Below are positions 1 through 10,228 of a stretch of DNA of 64,000 bases, in pieces. The stretch comes from Trifolium pratense. Lineage: Eukaryota > Streptophyta > Magnoliopsida > Fabales > Fabaceae. Made by a program: the position numbers and the translations under genes. Below the pieces are notes generated by a model. That model worked only from the letters and a program-made list of their open reading frames with translations, was not told where the DNA came from and ran no database searches. The DNA lies in contig NC_060059.1 of NCBI RefSeq assembly GCF_020283565.1, positions 15,321,501 to 15,385,500 of the forward strand, in the 5' to 3' direction. Position 1 is the stretch's first letter; the number at the start of each line of letters is the position of its first letter.

Positions 1-290
1 GATACCAGAATTTCAGAGCCGAGCCGGCCGGACGGACGGCGGCGGCGCGCGCGATATTCGACATTGTGTGCGGTCTCCCTTTCTTACAAAAGTGGGTACC
101 CCAAGGGCACACCCTTGGTTGCCACTTTGTGGTATATAAACACTACTAAAGGTAGTGACCCATCCAATGTGGGACTTAAATGTGAACTTTTTCAAATTCA
201 CACCTTTAGTTCTTTCACTTGTGTTTACATCTATGCCAAGTTCATCATACAAGTAGCTAAGTTGCTAACTTGTTCAACAATGTTCCAACA
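1..290 (-). repeat. 3' LTR of the copia element (outer edge at or beyond window start)
   Basis: Matches the 5' LTR at 5341-5640. Similarity is exact from base 53 to 290. The first 50 bases are GC-rich (CGG/GGAC simple repeats) and align only loosely with 5343-5402, as expected for slippage-prone repeats. A TATA-like sequence (131-140) and an upstream element resembling plant snRNA promoters (165-175) are present on the minus strand. Short reading frames inside the LTR are not genes. Confidence 0.85.
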
Positions 291-302
291 ATCCCCCACT
301 TG
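291..302 (-). other. Polypurine tract of the copia element
   Basis: On the minus strand this reads CAAGTGGGGGAT and is followed directly by the LTR start TGTTGG. This is the usual position and composition of the plus-strand primer of a copia element. Confidence 0.85.
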
Positions 303-802
303 AATTTAAAAAAGTTGTCTCAGAAGTAACGATAAACGTTTCTTTAAGATTATGCATAAGCAAAGGTGACGCTTGTCTTGAACCTTTACATAGCGAGTAA
401 GAGCCTGATTTAACAAGAGTGACGCTTGTCTTGAACTCTATCTCAGATTTTTCTCAAACCCGCACATAACCTTTTCCTAAGGTGTTTTCTCAGCCCGTGC
501 ATTTCTGGCCCTGCACGTATATCCCAGTTTCATGAACGTTCTAGGAGTTCGCCCCATAAACTCCATAGGAACCGGCCTCAGTTCCACATTCATATAGGTG
601 AGTCTATCTAAAGTACCCCTGAAGTGTGGTACTCCTCTGACACAGAGTATAGATTTCATTAAGAGTTTTATTAACTCATCCTTTTTCACTTCAGGATACA
701 TGCTTCTTATACTTGCATGTTCATTCCCTATTACTCATGACTTGTTGTTTACCCATTGAAACCTAATTCTTGGGATCTCCAGTCTTTTAGGTTGGGTTAC
801 CA

Positions 803-3800
803 TCATAAGTAATTCACAGTAGGCATTAGTCCCATCTTAACAGATGTATTGTAGACTTTCTCTCTAGCTAGTCCTTTCGTCAAAGGATCGGCTAAGTTAT
901 CATCAGTGCGTACATGATCCACTCTAACAGCATCTTTAGTGAGCAAGTCTCTCACGGTGCTGTGCTTTCGTCTTATTTGACGTCTTTTACCGTTGTAAAA
1001 ACGGTTCTCAATTTTTGCGATAGCCGCGGTACTATCACAATGGATCAACACAGCTGGCATTGGCTTTTCCCATAGGGGAATCTCGGATAGCAAGCATCTC
1101 AACCAGCTTGCTTCTTCACTAGCAGTTGCTAGTGCTATCATCTCAGACTCTATAGTGGACTGTGCCAAGATGGTCTGTTTCTTAGACTTCCATGATACAG
1201 CTCCTCCGGCTATACTAAAAATGAAGCCACTCGTTGCTTTGGAATCATCTGACAAGGTGTTCCAATCAGCATCACTGTACCCTTCAAGTACAGCAGGAAA
1301 TCTCAGATAATGTAATCCGAGGTTCATGGTCTTTTTAAGATATCCCATGACTCTATTTATAGCTTCCCAGTGCTCATTACCAGGTCTACTGGTAAACCGG
1401 CAAAGCTGTCCCACGGCATATGCAATGTCGGGTCTAGTGCAATCAGTGACATATCTAAGACTGCCAATGACGCTCGCATACTCAGACTGTCTAATACTAT
1501 CACCAGTGTTCTTAAATAATTTTACACTGGCGTCACAAGGAGTATTCGCAGTTTTACAGTCGAAGTATCCATATTTCTTTAGAACCTTTTCCACATAGTG
1601 AGATTGGTCTAAGGAAATCCCTTTTTCAGAACGAGTGATTTTGATTCCTAGAATCACACTCGCTTCACCAAGGTCTTTCATATCAAAGTTGTTGCACAAT
1701 AGTGATTTCACAGCATTTACGGCAGAAAGGTTTGATCCAAAGATGAGCATGTCGTCCACATAGAGACATATCATAGTGCAAATGTTGTTATCTGACTTGT
1801 AATAAATACATTTGTCACTTTCGTTGAGTTTAAACCCATTTGATACCATTAAATTATCAAACTTTTCATGCCATTGCTTCGGTGCTTGCTTGAGACCATA
1901 AAGAGATTTTTCTAATTTACAGACCTTAGTTTCTTGGCCATGTACTACAAACCCTTCAGGTTGTTCCATATAGATTTCTTCTTCCAAGTCACCATTTAAA
2001 AAAGCAGTTTTAACATCCATTTGATGTACTTCTAAGTTATAAATCGCAGCAATTGAGATAAGTACTCGAATGGATGTAATTCTCGTGACAGGAGAAAAAG
2101 TGTCGAAGAAATCTATATTTTCTCTTTGTCTAAAACCCTTGGCTACAAGGCGAGCCTTGTATTTATCAACAGTACCATCAAGTTTTAGTTTCTTTTTCAA
2201 AATCCATTTACAACCAATTGGTTTGCAGCCTGGTGGCAAGTCTACTAAGTGCCATGTCTTGTTGGATTCAAGAGAATCCATCTCATCATTTATAGCTTCT
2301 TGCCAAAGATCAGCATCCATCGATGACAAGGCTTCTTGAAGATTTGTAGGATCTTCATCTAATGTATAGGCCGCATAGTTCGGCCCATAATCTTTAGCAA
2401 CTCTTACTCGTTTACTCCTTCGGAGTTCTGTTTCTACTTCATCATTGCTATCCATATTCGGTATCACAGGAATGTGATTCTGTTTAGGAATATTACTCTG
2501 TTCGGTGCCCCCACTATTTCTCGATTTGAAGGGAAATTTATTTTCATAGAAATATGCGTCAACAGATTCTATGACCACTTTTGCATTCAGGTCGTAAAAC
2601 CTATATGCTTTACTGTTTGCCGCATAACCAATGAATACACATTCATAGGCTCTACTAGCAAGTTTAACTCGCTTCGGATCCGGTATACGGACATATGCTA
2701 GACATCCCCAAGTTCTCAAATAAGACAAGTTTGGTTGCCTTTTCTTTAATGTCTCATATGGAGAGATCATTTCTTTAGACTTGGGGACTCTATTCAATAC
2801 AAAGCAAACAGTCAAAATAATTTCCCCCCACCAATGGGCAGCGGCACCAGAGTTCAACATAATAGCAACGACAAGTTCAGTAAGAGTCCTATTCTTTCTT
2901 TCTGCTTTACCATTCATTTCAGGGGAATATGGTGCAGTCGTTTCATGTATAATTCCATGTTGTTTATAAAATTCATTATATAAACTAGAATTATATTCAG
3001 TTCCCCTATCACTTCGAAATCTTTTGATTTTTGTATTAAATTGATTTTCAACTTCGTTAACAAACACTTTAAACATATCAAATGCATCACTTTTATTCTT
3101 CATTAAATAAACAAATGTATAATCAGAACAGTCATCTATAAAAGTGATAAAATAGCGTTTGTTATTTCTAGTTAAAGTTCCATCTAATTCACATATATCA
3201 GAATGTATAAGTTCCATAGGTTCAGATTGTCTAATTACTGATTTATGTGAGCTTTTAGTAATTTTAGCTTGACTGCAAAATTGACATTTTTCTACATTAT
3301 CAAAATTTAATTTTGGAATTAATCCTAAGTGACTTAAATTTGAAATAGAGCGAATATTAACATGACATAGTCTAGAATGCCAAACATTAAAATCACACAA
3401 GGAATAAACGGAAGTAGAAATTTTATTCAAATTCAAATCAACATTCAATTTAAACATGCCATCAGTGGCGTACCCTTTCCCAATAAAAGTACCATTCTTA
3501 GTGATGGTATACAAGTCTGCCCCAATAGTCTGACTAAACCCAGCCTTATTCAAAAGAAAACCAGAAACAAGATTCTTTTTCATCTCAGGAACATGTAAAA
3601 CTTCTTTCAGAATCAAAGTCTTTCCTGAGGTGAAATTCAGCTGAACTTCTCCAACACCAGCAACATCAGAAGTGTGGGCATTGCCCATCTGCACTTTCTT
3701 GTTCTCAGCACTCGTGTATGTTTTAAACATAGCACGTTCATAACAGACATGGCGAGTGGCGCCAGTATCTATCCACCATCCATCAGTTACACCGACCATA

Positions 3801-4843
3801 TAAATTTCGGTGATCATAGCAGTATATGCTTCATCAGTAGCATTTACCTGAGCATTCAAAGCAGCAGGTCTAGGCCTTTTCTTGCCTCTACATTTTCTTG
3901 CTACATGACCTGGTTTCCAGCAATTGAAACAGAGGAATTCACCAGATTCATTCACAGGAGGAGGTGGAGGCTGTTGCTGCCTTACAGATGGGGCCCTAGG
4001 TGGGTTCCCATTCTTAATCCGGTTTTGATTGCGGTTCTGATTCTTAAGAGGTTTGCCCGTAGGCTTCAGAGCCGCACCGAATTTCTTTTTGTTGTTGGAG
4101 ACAACGAGAATTTTTTCTTCTTCTTTCTGATCTTGTTTTCGAGCCTCTTCTTCAATGCGAAGACGAGTAATCAGACTCTCGATGGAAAATTCTTTTGTTT
4201 TATGACGAAGCTTATTTTTAAAATCTTTCCAACCAGGGGGCAGCTTGTCTATTATCACAGCAATCTGAAATTGTTCATCTAAAGGCATACCTTCTGTTAT
4301 TATCTCATGAGCTATTTTCTGGAGTTCATGAGACTGCACCTCTACAGACCTTTCATCCACCATCTGGTACTTCAGGTACCGACTCACAGCATATTTTTTC
4401 ACACCAGCCTCTTCAGTATCATATTTCTTTGACAATGCTTCCCAAACATCACGAGCAGTACTGTATGTTCTATAGTAATCATACAGGTCATCTTCCAGTC
4501 CATTAATTATGTAGTTTTTGCAAACATAATCATGACTGATCCAAATTTGTTTTTCCTTTTCAGCTTGCAAAGCCTGGGCTCTTATCTGGTCTGTGTCACT
4601 ATCTTTTTCACCAGACATAGATTTTTCACCGTTGGTAACCGTTTGTTCCTTTGTTCCTGAACCAGAAGCAGCAGGGATTTCAGGAACAACAGGAATAGGC
4701 TCTTTCAGAACGTAGGCACATTTTTTCAAAGTTAGAAAGAAAAACATTTTTTGTTGCCAACGTTTGAAATGAAGACCTTCAAAAATAAACGGTTTCTCAG
4801 TATTACCAACAGCAGAATTACCGATAACTTCTTCAGTTGCCAT
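803..4843 (-). CDS. Copia gag-pol polyprotein, 1346 aa, apparently intact
   Basis: One uninterrupted frame carries all retrotransposition functions. In order: a gag region of the UBN2 type (about residues 90-240); a CCHC zinc knuckle CFNCWKPGHVARKC near 304-317 that binds RNA; an aspartic protease with DTGATRH near 357; a GAG-pre-integrase region; an integrase core from about 540 to 700 whose acidic residues lie in DDCSDY, DRGTEY and the PEMNGKAERKN stretch; reverse transcriptase from about 870 with the catalytic YVDDML near 1028; and a C-terminal RNase H with SDADWN, ESEMIAL and HCDSTAA. The length is typical for plant copia, and no stop or frameshift was seen. The start is the first Met, followed by MATEEVIG. 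The element could be autonomous, but expression is unknown. Confidence 0.95.
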   Translation of the reverse strand: MATEEVIGNSAVGNTEKPFIFEGLHFKRWQQKMFFFLTLKKCAYVLKEPIPVVPEIPAASGSGTKEQTVTNGEKSMSGEKDSDTDQIRAQALQAEKEKQIWISHDYVCKNYIINGLEDDLYDYYRTYSTARDVWEALSKKYDTEEAGVKKYAVSRYLKYQMVDERSVEVQSHELQKIAHEIITEGMPLDEQFQIAVIIDKLPPGWKDFKNKLRHKTKEFSIESLITRLRIEEEARKQDQKEEEKILVVSNNKKKFGAALKPTGKPLKNQNRNQNRIKNGNPPRAPSVRQQQPPPPPVNESGEFLCFNCWKPGHVARKCRGKKRPRPAALNAQVNATDEAYTAMITEIYMVGVTDGWWIDTGATRHVCYERAMFKTYTSAENKKVQMGNAHTSDVAGVGEVQLNFTSGKTLILKEVLHVPEMKKNLVSGFLLNKAGFSQTIGADLYTITKNGTFIGKGYATDGMFKLNVDLNLNKISTSVYSLCDFNVWHSRLCHVNIRSISNLSHLGLIPKLNFDNVEKCQFCSQAKITKSSHKSVIRQSEPMELIHSDICELDGTLTRNNKRYFITFIDDCSDYTFVYLMKNKSDAFDMFKVFVNEVENQFNTKIKRFRSDRGTEYNSSLYNEFYKQHGIIHETTAPYSPEMNGKAERKNRTLTELVVAIMLNSGAAAHWWGEIILTVCFVLNRVPKSKEMISPYETLKKRQPNLSYLRTWGCLAYVRIPDPKRVKLASRAYECVFIGYAANSKAYRFYDLNAKVVIESVDAYFYENKFPFKSRNSGGTEQSNIPKQNHIPVIPNMDSNDEVETELRRSKRVRVAKDYGPNYAAYTLDEDPTNLQEALSSMDADLWQEAINDEMDSLESNKTWHLVDLPPGCKPIGCKWILKKKLKLDGTVDKYKARLVAKGFRQRENIDFFDTFSPVTRITSIRVLISIAAIYNLEVHQMDVKTAFLNGDLEEEIYMEQPEGFVVHGQETKVCKLEKSLYGLKQAPKQWHEKFDNLMVSNGFKLNESDKCIYYKSDNNICTMICLYVDDMLIFGSNLSAVNAVKSLLCNNFDMKDLGEASVILGIKITRSEKGISLDQSHYVEKVLKKYGYFDCKTANTPCDASVKLFKNTGDSIRQSEYASVIGSLRYVTDCTRPDIAYAVGQLCRFTSRPGNEHWEAINRVMGYLKKTMNLGLHYLRFPAVLEGYSDADWNTLSDDSKATSGFIFSIAGGAVSWKSKKQTILAQSTIESEMIALATASEEASWLRCLLSEIPLWEKPMPAVLIHCDSTAAIAKIENRFYNGKRRQIRRKHSTVRDLLTKDAVRVDHVRTDDNLADPLTKGLAREKVYNTSVKMGLMPTVNYL

Positions 4844-5340
4844 GATAGTTTGAAACGTCTTAAAATTGTTATTTTTCGGTTTTGAAAATCGTTTTTGAAA
4901 ATAATAGCAACTGTGAATTTATCGGCCGAGTCGCGGTTCGATACGCTCTCTTTAAGACGTTTCACGGCACTACCCAAATTGTGCAAGGTAGACTATCAAC
5001 CGTGAAGTCCCCATGATAAAACAACCAATTCAAGCGAAATACCGTTAACTACTGCACTGTAGAAAACGGCCAGAAAAACACCTCCGATGGTTACTACGAA
5101 CCAGTCTAGATTGATATGCAAATATCAATTCGAAGTGGTAAACCACTTTCTCTGAAACAACAAGAAAAAATAATTTGAAGTAAGAATATTGAGAGAGAGA
5201 AGAGAGAGTTGCAAACGTGGCCACGATTTCAGGAATCTCAGTTATGACTGAGTTCAAATTAATAACGGTATGTGCGTTTTTGAACCGGTCACACTTAGTG
5301 AAAATTAATTAATTTTTTCTTTCACTTCTGAGTATTAAAA
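4844..5340 (-). other. Untranslated leader between 5' LTR and gag-pol
   Basis: About 500 bases without a credible gene. It contains a CT/GA-rich stretch (5190-5210), as is common in plant retroelement leaders. A primer-binding site should lie next to the LTR near 5340, but no match to the common initiator-Met site TGGTATCAGAGC was found there. Confidence 0.6.
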
Positions 5341-5640
5341 ATTAAGATATCACCAAGCCCAAGCCCGGACGGACGGACGGCGGCGGCGGCGCGCGCGCGT
5401 GTGATATTCGACATTGTGTGCGGTCTCCCTTTCTTACAAAAGTGGGTACCCCAAGGGCACACCCTTGGTTGCCACTTTGTGGTATATAAACACTACTAAA
5501 GGTAGTGACCCATCCAATGTGGGACTTAAATGTGAACTTTTTCAAATTCACACCTTTAGTTCTTTCACTTGTGTTTACATCTATGCCAAGTTCATCATAC
5601 AAGTAGCTAAGTTGCTAACTTGTTCAACAATGTTCCAACA
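5341..5640 (-). repeat. 5' LTR of the copia element
   Basis: Right-hand copy of the LTR, ending at 5640 with the complement of TGTTGGAACA. The inner boundary is approximate, because the CGG/GGAC-rich part near 5355-5400 differs from the left copy by simple-repeat slippage. Confidence 0.85.
5481..5525 (-). promoter_or_regulatory. LTR promoter: snRNA-type upstream element plus TATA box
   Basis: On the minus strand GTCCCACATTG (5515-5525) is followed after 24 bases by TTTATATACC (5481-5490). GTCCCACATYG matches the upstream sequence element consensus of plant U-snRNA genes (RTCCCACATCG). The same pair with the same 24-base spacing recurs at 48453-48495 in an unrelated insertion. That the pair drives LTR transcription is inferred. 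Confidence 0.55.
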
Positions 5641-5978
5641 TGTGTTCTACCACATCAATTTATTGGACACAAAAAGCAAATCAATTACTTACCAATAATT
5701 GATATCATTGTTCTTAATATCAATTACGTACCAACACGAACAAAAGCAAATCAAACCGAGAAGAACACCATCCCAAAAGAACCTTTGAACCAATGGGATG
5801 CGAAAACAAAACAGTCTACAAGATTCTAATCGAATCAACCAAATGACTAACAAAAATAAAACAAACCAAAAGGACTAACCAGATCACTAATCATCAAAGA
5901 GCAGAGCAAACATATTCCCAAACTTTTGGGAACTCACAGCGGAAGCCAACATATGTGGTTCAAGGCGGATCGAAACAA
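5641..5978 (-). mobile_element. 5' leader relic of an older copia-like element
   Basis: Non-coding sequence lying internal to a primer-binding site at 5979-5991 and cut off on the left by the younger copia element. It was probably the untranslated leader of the older element, whose remaining internal part would lie left of the window. No reading frame of interest. Confidence 0.5.
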
Positions 5979-5991
5979 GCTCTCGATACCA
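5979..5991 (-). other. Primer-binding site, tRNA-Met type
   Basis: On the minus strand this reads TGGTATCGAGAGC, close to the copia initiator-Met site TGGTATCAGAGC. It lies directly against the LTR that starts at 5992. Confidence 0.75.
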
Positions 5992-6785
5992 TGTTAAAGT
6001 TTAAAGATAAACACAACGACGGCTAAAGTTTCAATAATATCAAGATAACTGTTGAATATTGCCTTGAAATAATGTAAAAATCAGAAAATCATGTTTTGGT
6101 AGATTCTGCCTGCTCACGCCCAGGCGTGGGAGCTGACGCCCAGGCGTGAAAAACTGGGCTGAACACTGCCTGCTCACGCCCAGGCGTGGGAGGCTGCGCC
6201 CAGGCGTAGTGCCTGCGGGCCTATATATATGTTATGCGTTTTCTGACTTTTTTAAGGTGATTTTAGAGTTTCTAAAGCCAACAAAAGACTAGGGTTTATT
6301 AGAGAACTTCTCTTGGGCATACTCTAGGGTTGGGGATTGATTCATCACCTTGTAAACACTTATTGATTGAATCTCTTGGTCATGGGGAGAGATTCGGGAA
6401 AATGGTAGAATTTAGGATCAAGGCTAAATTCTTGCAACTCTTGTATTGAATCTTTGTAATCAAGTTTTTCATTGATAGTGGAATGGAGAGTCTCTCTCCC
6501 CCAGACTAGGTTGTTATAACCGAACTGGGTAAACAATATCTCGTGTTCTTTACGTTTTCGCGGTTTATCTTTTGTTATTGTTATTATTGTTATTCTCGCT
6601 TGTTGATTGCTTTAATCCATTTGCTCCACACACGGTATTGGTGTGATTCAATCCGAATTCACAACAATAACATTACTTAACAAAATAAGGATTATAAGAT
6701 AATTTATAATAATTCTTAATGGACTACTATACTATTAATATATAAAGCCCAATACTTAAAACCCTAATAATATTATTATCTAACA
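5992..6785 (-). repeat. LTR (172 bp) of an older copia-like element, split by a solo LTR
   Basis: The outer sequence runs from TGTTAAAG at 5992 to ATCTAACA at 6785. Removing the inserted 617 bp solo LTR and one copy of its 5 bp duplication leaves 172 bp with TG...CA ends. A primer-binding site abuts its left side and a purine tract on the minus strand abuts its right side. It is therefore flanked on both sides by internal retroelement sequence, unlike an ordinary terminal LTR. Confidence 0.7.
6050..6666 (+). mobile_element. Solo LTR, 617 bp, with 5 bp target duplication ATAAC
   Basis: Starts TGTTGAATATT and ends GAATTCACAACA, flanked by ATAAC at 6045-6049 and 6667-6671. There is no internal region, so it is what remains after LTR-LTR recombination. 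Orientation is inferred from the TATA-like stretch near 6222-6230. It contains four copies of the near-palindrome CGCCCAGGCG at 6117, 6137, 6177 and 6197, made by a 60 bp partial tandem duplication. Confidence 0.85.
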
Positions 6786-7190
6786 TTTCCTCTCAAACTC
6801 ACGATGCATTAACAGATAATTATCGAGAATTTGTCAGACAAAAAATGAAATCATACTAACTCTAACTAAATATTTTATTTCTAATAAAAACAAATGCGTT
6901 GAATAAGCTATTCCCACTTCTGCTAAGATTCAACTGTCTTTTGCTATCATATTTTCAACTGACTGTTGGTGAATCTTCTATTCCAAACTAGTGAAAATGA
7001 TTGACTAGAAGGTGCCTGTGTTGTGTTCTAGACTCCACATCATATATCCACATCCATAGCTACCCATTTGATTCATACTAAAATTCAAAGCACATTCTAT
7101 CAAACCAGTACTTGGACAAGTTTCTGACGTCCTTGTTTGATAACATAGAGTCCAGGAACCGAGGCAGGAATTAGGTTTAGGGGGATCGGA
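6786..7190 (-). mobile_element. Polypurine tract and decayed copia 3' end
   Basis: On the minus strand GAGTTTGAGAGGAAA runs directly into the LTR start TGTTAGAT at 6785, as in many plant copia 3' ends. Just upstream (about 6800-6860) the minus strand can be read as FHFLSDKFSII, resembling the tail after copia RNase H. Beyond that the sequence is too decayed to assign. Confidence 0.5.
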
Positions 7191-7639
7191 GTTAAAAGTA
7201 TTATTTAATAAATAAAAATTAAAATTTTAAAAACACTAGAACTTTGACCCATGTTGTGCATGAGTAATTAGGTGTAATATGTAATAATAAAAAATAAAAT
7301 ACAAAAATTCTAAGAGCATTTTCAATAAGAGTAGTATAGGGAATTTCATGGACTAATTATTCTATATTTGTTTATGTGCTTATTTTATATTTTATATATT
7401 TTTTAAATAATTTTGGAACCCCATCGTGTTGTTTACTTATTAAAAAAAATTGCTGATAACTAAAGGTTAAAAAATTGATGATAATTAAAGGTTAAAAAAA
7501 AAAATTAAAGACATAATCAAAAACATAAACTTAAGTAGACATCCATAAATAAATAAAAATTGTGATTAATTCCGCCGTTCAAATTTATTGAAAACAGGGT
7601 TAACATATTAGAATTCCTAAATTCTTTCATAATTGAAGC

Positions 7640-7805
7640 ACATGTTTTAGCGGTTGAAAGGTTTTATTGTAAGTAAGGGATGCAGGTTCGATGACAAATA
7701 TGTATTTTTTTAATATAAAGCTGCAATAAAAAGAAAGAGAAAATGAGAGGGGAAAAAATTTGGTTTAGGGTTAGCTTATGTTAGCAAGCTTATAATATAA
7801 GAGAT
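7640..7805 (+). repeat. Possible tRNA-derived SINE, copy 1
   Basis: TAGCGGTTGAAAGG near 7649 resembles a pol III A box. GGTTCGAT at 7686-7693 resembles a B box about 35 bases downstream. The segment ends with AAGCTTATAATATAA near 7788-7802. A diverged copy with the same order of landmarks lies at 8268-8475. No clear target duplication was found. Confidence 0.35.
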
Positions 7806-8267
7806 TATCAGTTTTTAATTGTTTAAATTGTGCAATGAAAATTGATGGTGCTTAATTGTTATATGAAATCTTTCCTATGAAAGTTGATGGAGCTTAACAC
7901 TTTGTGGACATAATTTAAATCACAATTGGTCTGCTAGTGCATATTGTATCAATTGATCATCGGTTAATATTAAATCTGCAATGTTAAAATCAAAATAATG
8001 AATGTGATTAGTGACATGACTATGGTTGTGTTTGGTTGTATTGCAAAAAAAATTGATTTAGCAGAATTGAGTTTGATAATAACTTTCTAAATTACACGTG
8101 ATAATAACTTTCCAAATCTCACATGATAATTATTCTCTAAATTTATGATCCGGTAGAAAAAAAAAATTATTGATCAGGAAAGACATAAAAATATTTCGTG
8201 ATGAATAATATAGTCAACAATAATTTTGATATGATATACTTTCAAAATTGATGGTGCTTATCAATTA

Positions 8268-8475
8268 TTGCACATAATTTTAATAACAATTGATATACTT
8301 GTCATAATGGTTGGAAATATTGTCTTGTACTGGAGTGTTGCGGGTTCGAATCATAGTCAAGACAAAATTGTATTATTTTTTAATAAAAATTTCAAGACAA
8401 AATGGAGGGAAAACAGGGAAAACAAATTAGGGTTTAGAATTTGCTTGTGTATACAAGCTTATAATATAAAAGATA
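8268..8475 (+). repeat. Possible tRNA-derived SINE, copy 2
   Basis: Shares with 7640-7805 a B-box-like GGTTCGAATC (8342-8351), a G-rich middle and the terminal AAGCTTATAATATAAAAGAT. Overall similarity is low, so both may be old. The short reading frame over it has no recognisable domain. Confidence 0.35.
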
Positions 8476-8929
8476 ACATATAACATATATAAGAAATTAT
8501 AAGATAAATTCAAATTTAATATTGTTTTTGTGTATCTCCATTTTTATGGGCTACTTTTTTTAAGTTAAGCTTTTTGCCCATCTATTTTCACACTTATTGA
8601 AATTTTGATCTCAACTCATGCATTTTTCATAAAAATTGTGACTTTTACGTATAAAAAAAGGTCAATTTTAGTTTTAAAAGAGATATTTTATCTTTAAATT
8701 CAATATTAGTGTCCTTATTGGTACAAAAAATACGATTTTTAAGGTAGAAATCATCCTCTGAAATCAAATTTACAACAAATGTATAAATAGAGTTTAAAAA
8801 GCTGAATTAAAAAAGGGAACATTTTCGTGATGAGTTTGATAAAATAGAGGGGCCAAAAGAAAAATTAAACCAATAATATAATAATATATTAGTATAAAAA
8901 ATAAATAAAAATAAAAATTAGTGGGGACC

Positions 8930-9570
8930 GTGGCCTCTCTCACACACAGCTTCGAAAACAAGGATTTTTTTCCCGTGGGACAGGGATGGAGGCAAAAACT
9001 CCTCCGCGGGAACTTCGGGGCGGGGATTAAGGAAGAACCATCCGTCCCCGCGGATTCCCCGAATTCATCCATTACACTTAACTATATATATTATTACTAT
9101 ATTAACATAAATATAACATAATTTTAGTAACTGAGGAGTCAATGTCCATTATTTTCTCTACTGTTCGTTAAGAATTTTGATAGTTCATTTCGTTACCTTA
9201 GTCAAGTCCCAAGACTTACCAACTCTAGAAAAGTGCCTACTTTCTCTAGACTCTTCCACTCCTGTACGTTGTTCTAGTGAACTCTACCCTCACTCCTTGG
9301 TTATTGATGCATTATTTGTTGTTTTTATTTTACAAAAAAAAAAAAAAAACTGACATATAAATTTTTTACCGAAAAGTATAAAAATTTGCTAAAATTCGAT
9401 GTATGTGGATCTCCGCGGATACCTTGGGGATCTGTGCGTATGGGGATGAGGACAAATATTCCGGCCCCATGGCTGGGGACGGGGAATAAAATGGGGCGGG
9501 GCGGGGGACGGGGAAGCTGCCTTCGCACATTCCCTGCCCCATTGACATTCCTAATGACAACAAGCCACAT
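8930..9570. repeat. GC-rich repeat with split GGGGCGGGG arms, probable old transposon
   Basis: Two GC-rich blocks (about 8930-9065 and 9395-9570) in an AT-rich region carry CCGCGG and GGGGCGGGG-type repeats in opposite senses and surround an AT-rich core. The right end reads CCCATTGACATTCC, typical of plant non-autonomous hAT-like repeats that begin with GGNATGTCAATGGGG. The left end could not be fixed and no target duplication was found. Confidence 0.4.
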
Positions 9571-9599
9571 AAGTGGATTTGCATGTGGTGCCCACAACT

Positions 9600-10228
9600 A
9601 ACTTGTAACAAACTTTTGGATTTGCATATGGTTTGTTCTCATTGAGTGATGAGTGAATATACCCTCAAATTATGAAGGGGTAAATTAGAAAAATCATTTT
9701 CCGCATTTGGGTCCTAACATTGTGGCTTAAAATTAGGAGTCTGTTCCTCTGTATCAATCACTTCCTGTTTTATCAAATATCTACTATGGTGGATTTTTTG
9801 ACAACCCCTATGGCTAATTTGTGAAGGATAGCAGTAACATGGCATTTTATGGTGGAGATTTTCTTCCATCCGTCATTGATAACACTTCACTTCAGCAAAG
9901 TATCAACAGCACATATCCATGCTCTTCACTTATCTGTCTCTTCCATCAAAGTTCAGCTTGAAGCACCAAATGCCTTCATCTATAATACTGCAGTTATTTT
10001 CACTTCACCTGCACAGGTTCCCTTTTTGATCTTAATTGCTACGACAACCAATCCTATTTATTTTTCAATTTAGCACTTACTAAAGAGGTCAATAAGAAAA
10101 TACTATATAACAACTAGTTACTTATATTTGCCTATCCCAAATAAAAATATAGACATATAATGCATCACTTTCAGCTTTTCTGTTTGTTCGTATATTCTAA
10201 TCTTTGGAGAACTACTACTTTTGGACAG
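9600..10228. other. Spacer upstream of the orphan PP2 exon
   Basis: No F-box exon or middle exon of the PP2 family was found here. The sequence just before 10229 has the pyrimidine-rich stretch and TTTTGGACAG acceptor found before exon 3 of the other family members, so intron sequence is preserved. Confidence 0.6.

Larger units (their letters stand above)
1..5640 (-). mobile_element. Ty1/copia LTR retrotransposon, near-complete, minus strand
   Basis: Two copies of one LTR sequence flank an intact minus-strand polyprotein. The last 238 bases of the two LTRs (53-290 and 5403-5640) read as identical, which suggests a fairly recent insertion. On the minus strand the LTR begins TGTTGGAACA. The 3' LTR is directly preceded by a purine tract, the complement of 291-302. 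The outer end of the 3' LTR lies at or beyond base 1, so the left target-site duplication is not visible. On the right the element abuts older retroelement sequence at 5641. No standard tRNA-Met primer site was found next to the 5' LTR, so that LTR boundary is uncertain. Domain order gag-protease-integrase-RT-RNase H is that of copia, not gypsy. Confidence 0.95.
7191..8780. other. AT-rich spacer with two diverged repeat copies
   Basis: No gene is visible. The only structure noticed is the pair of SINE-like repeats listed separately (7640-7805 and 8268-8475), in a low-complexity AT-rich background. Confidence 0.6.

Noticed and set aside
13..303. Open frames in both strands of the copia LTRs (also at 5342-5698)
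   Set aside because: They recur in both LTRs, have no start context or domain, and lie in non-coding regulatory sequence.
5343..5360. Primer site for the copia element at GGTGATATC
   Set aside because: Only the first bases resemble TGGTATC and no LTR boundary with CA end abuts it.
8330..8360. Possible tRNA gene from GGTTCGAATC
   Set aside because: No cloverleaf or acceptor stem could be formed; only a B-box-like motif, so kept as a SINE candidate.
9325..9611. Pro/Arg-rich frames of 71-90 residues
   Set aside because: They result from the GC-rich transposon arm and are open on several frames of both strands.
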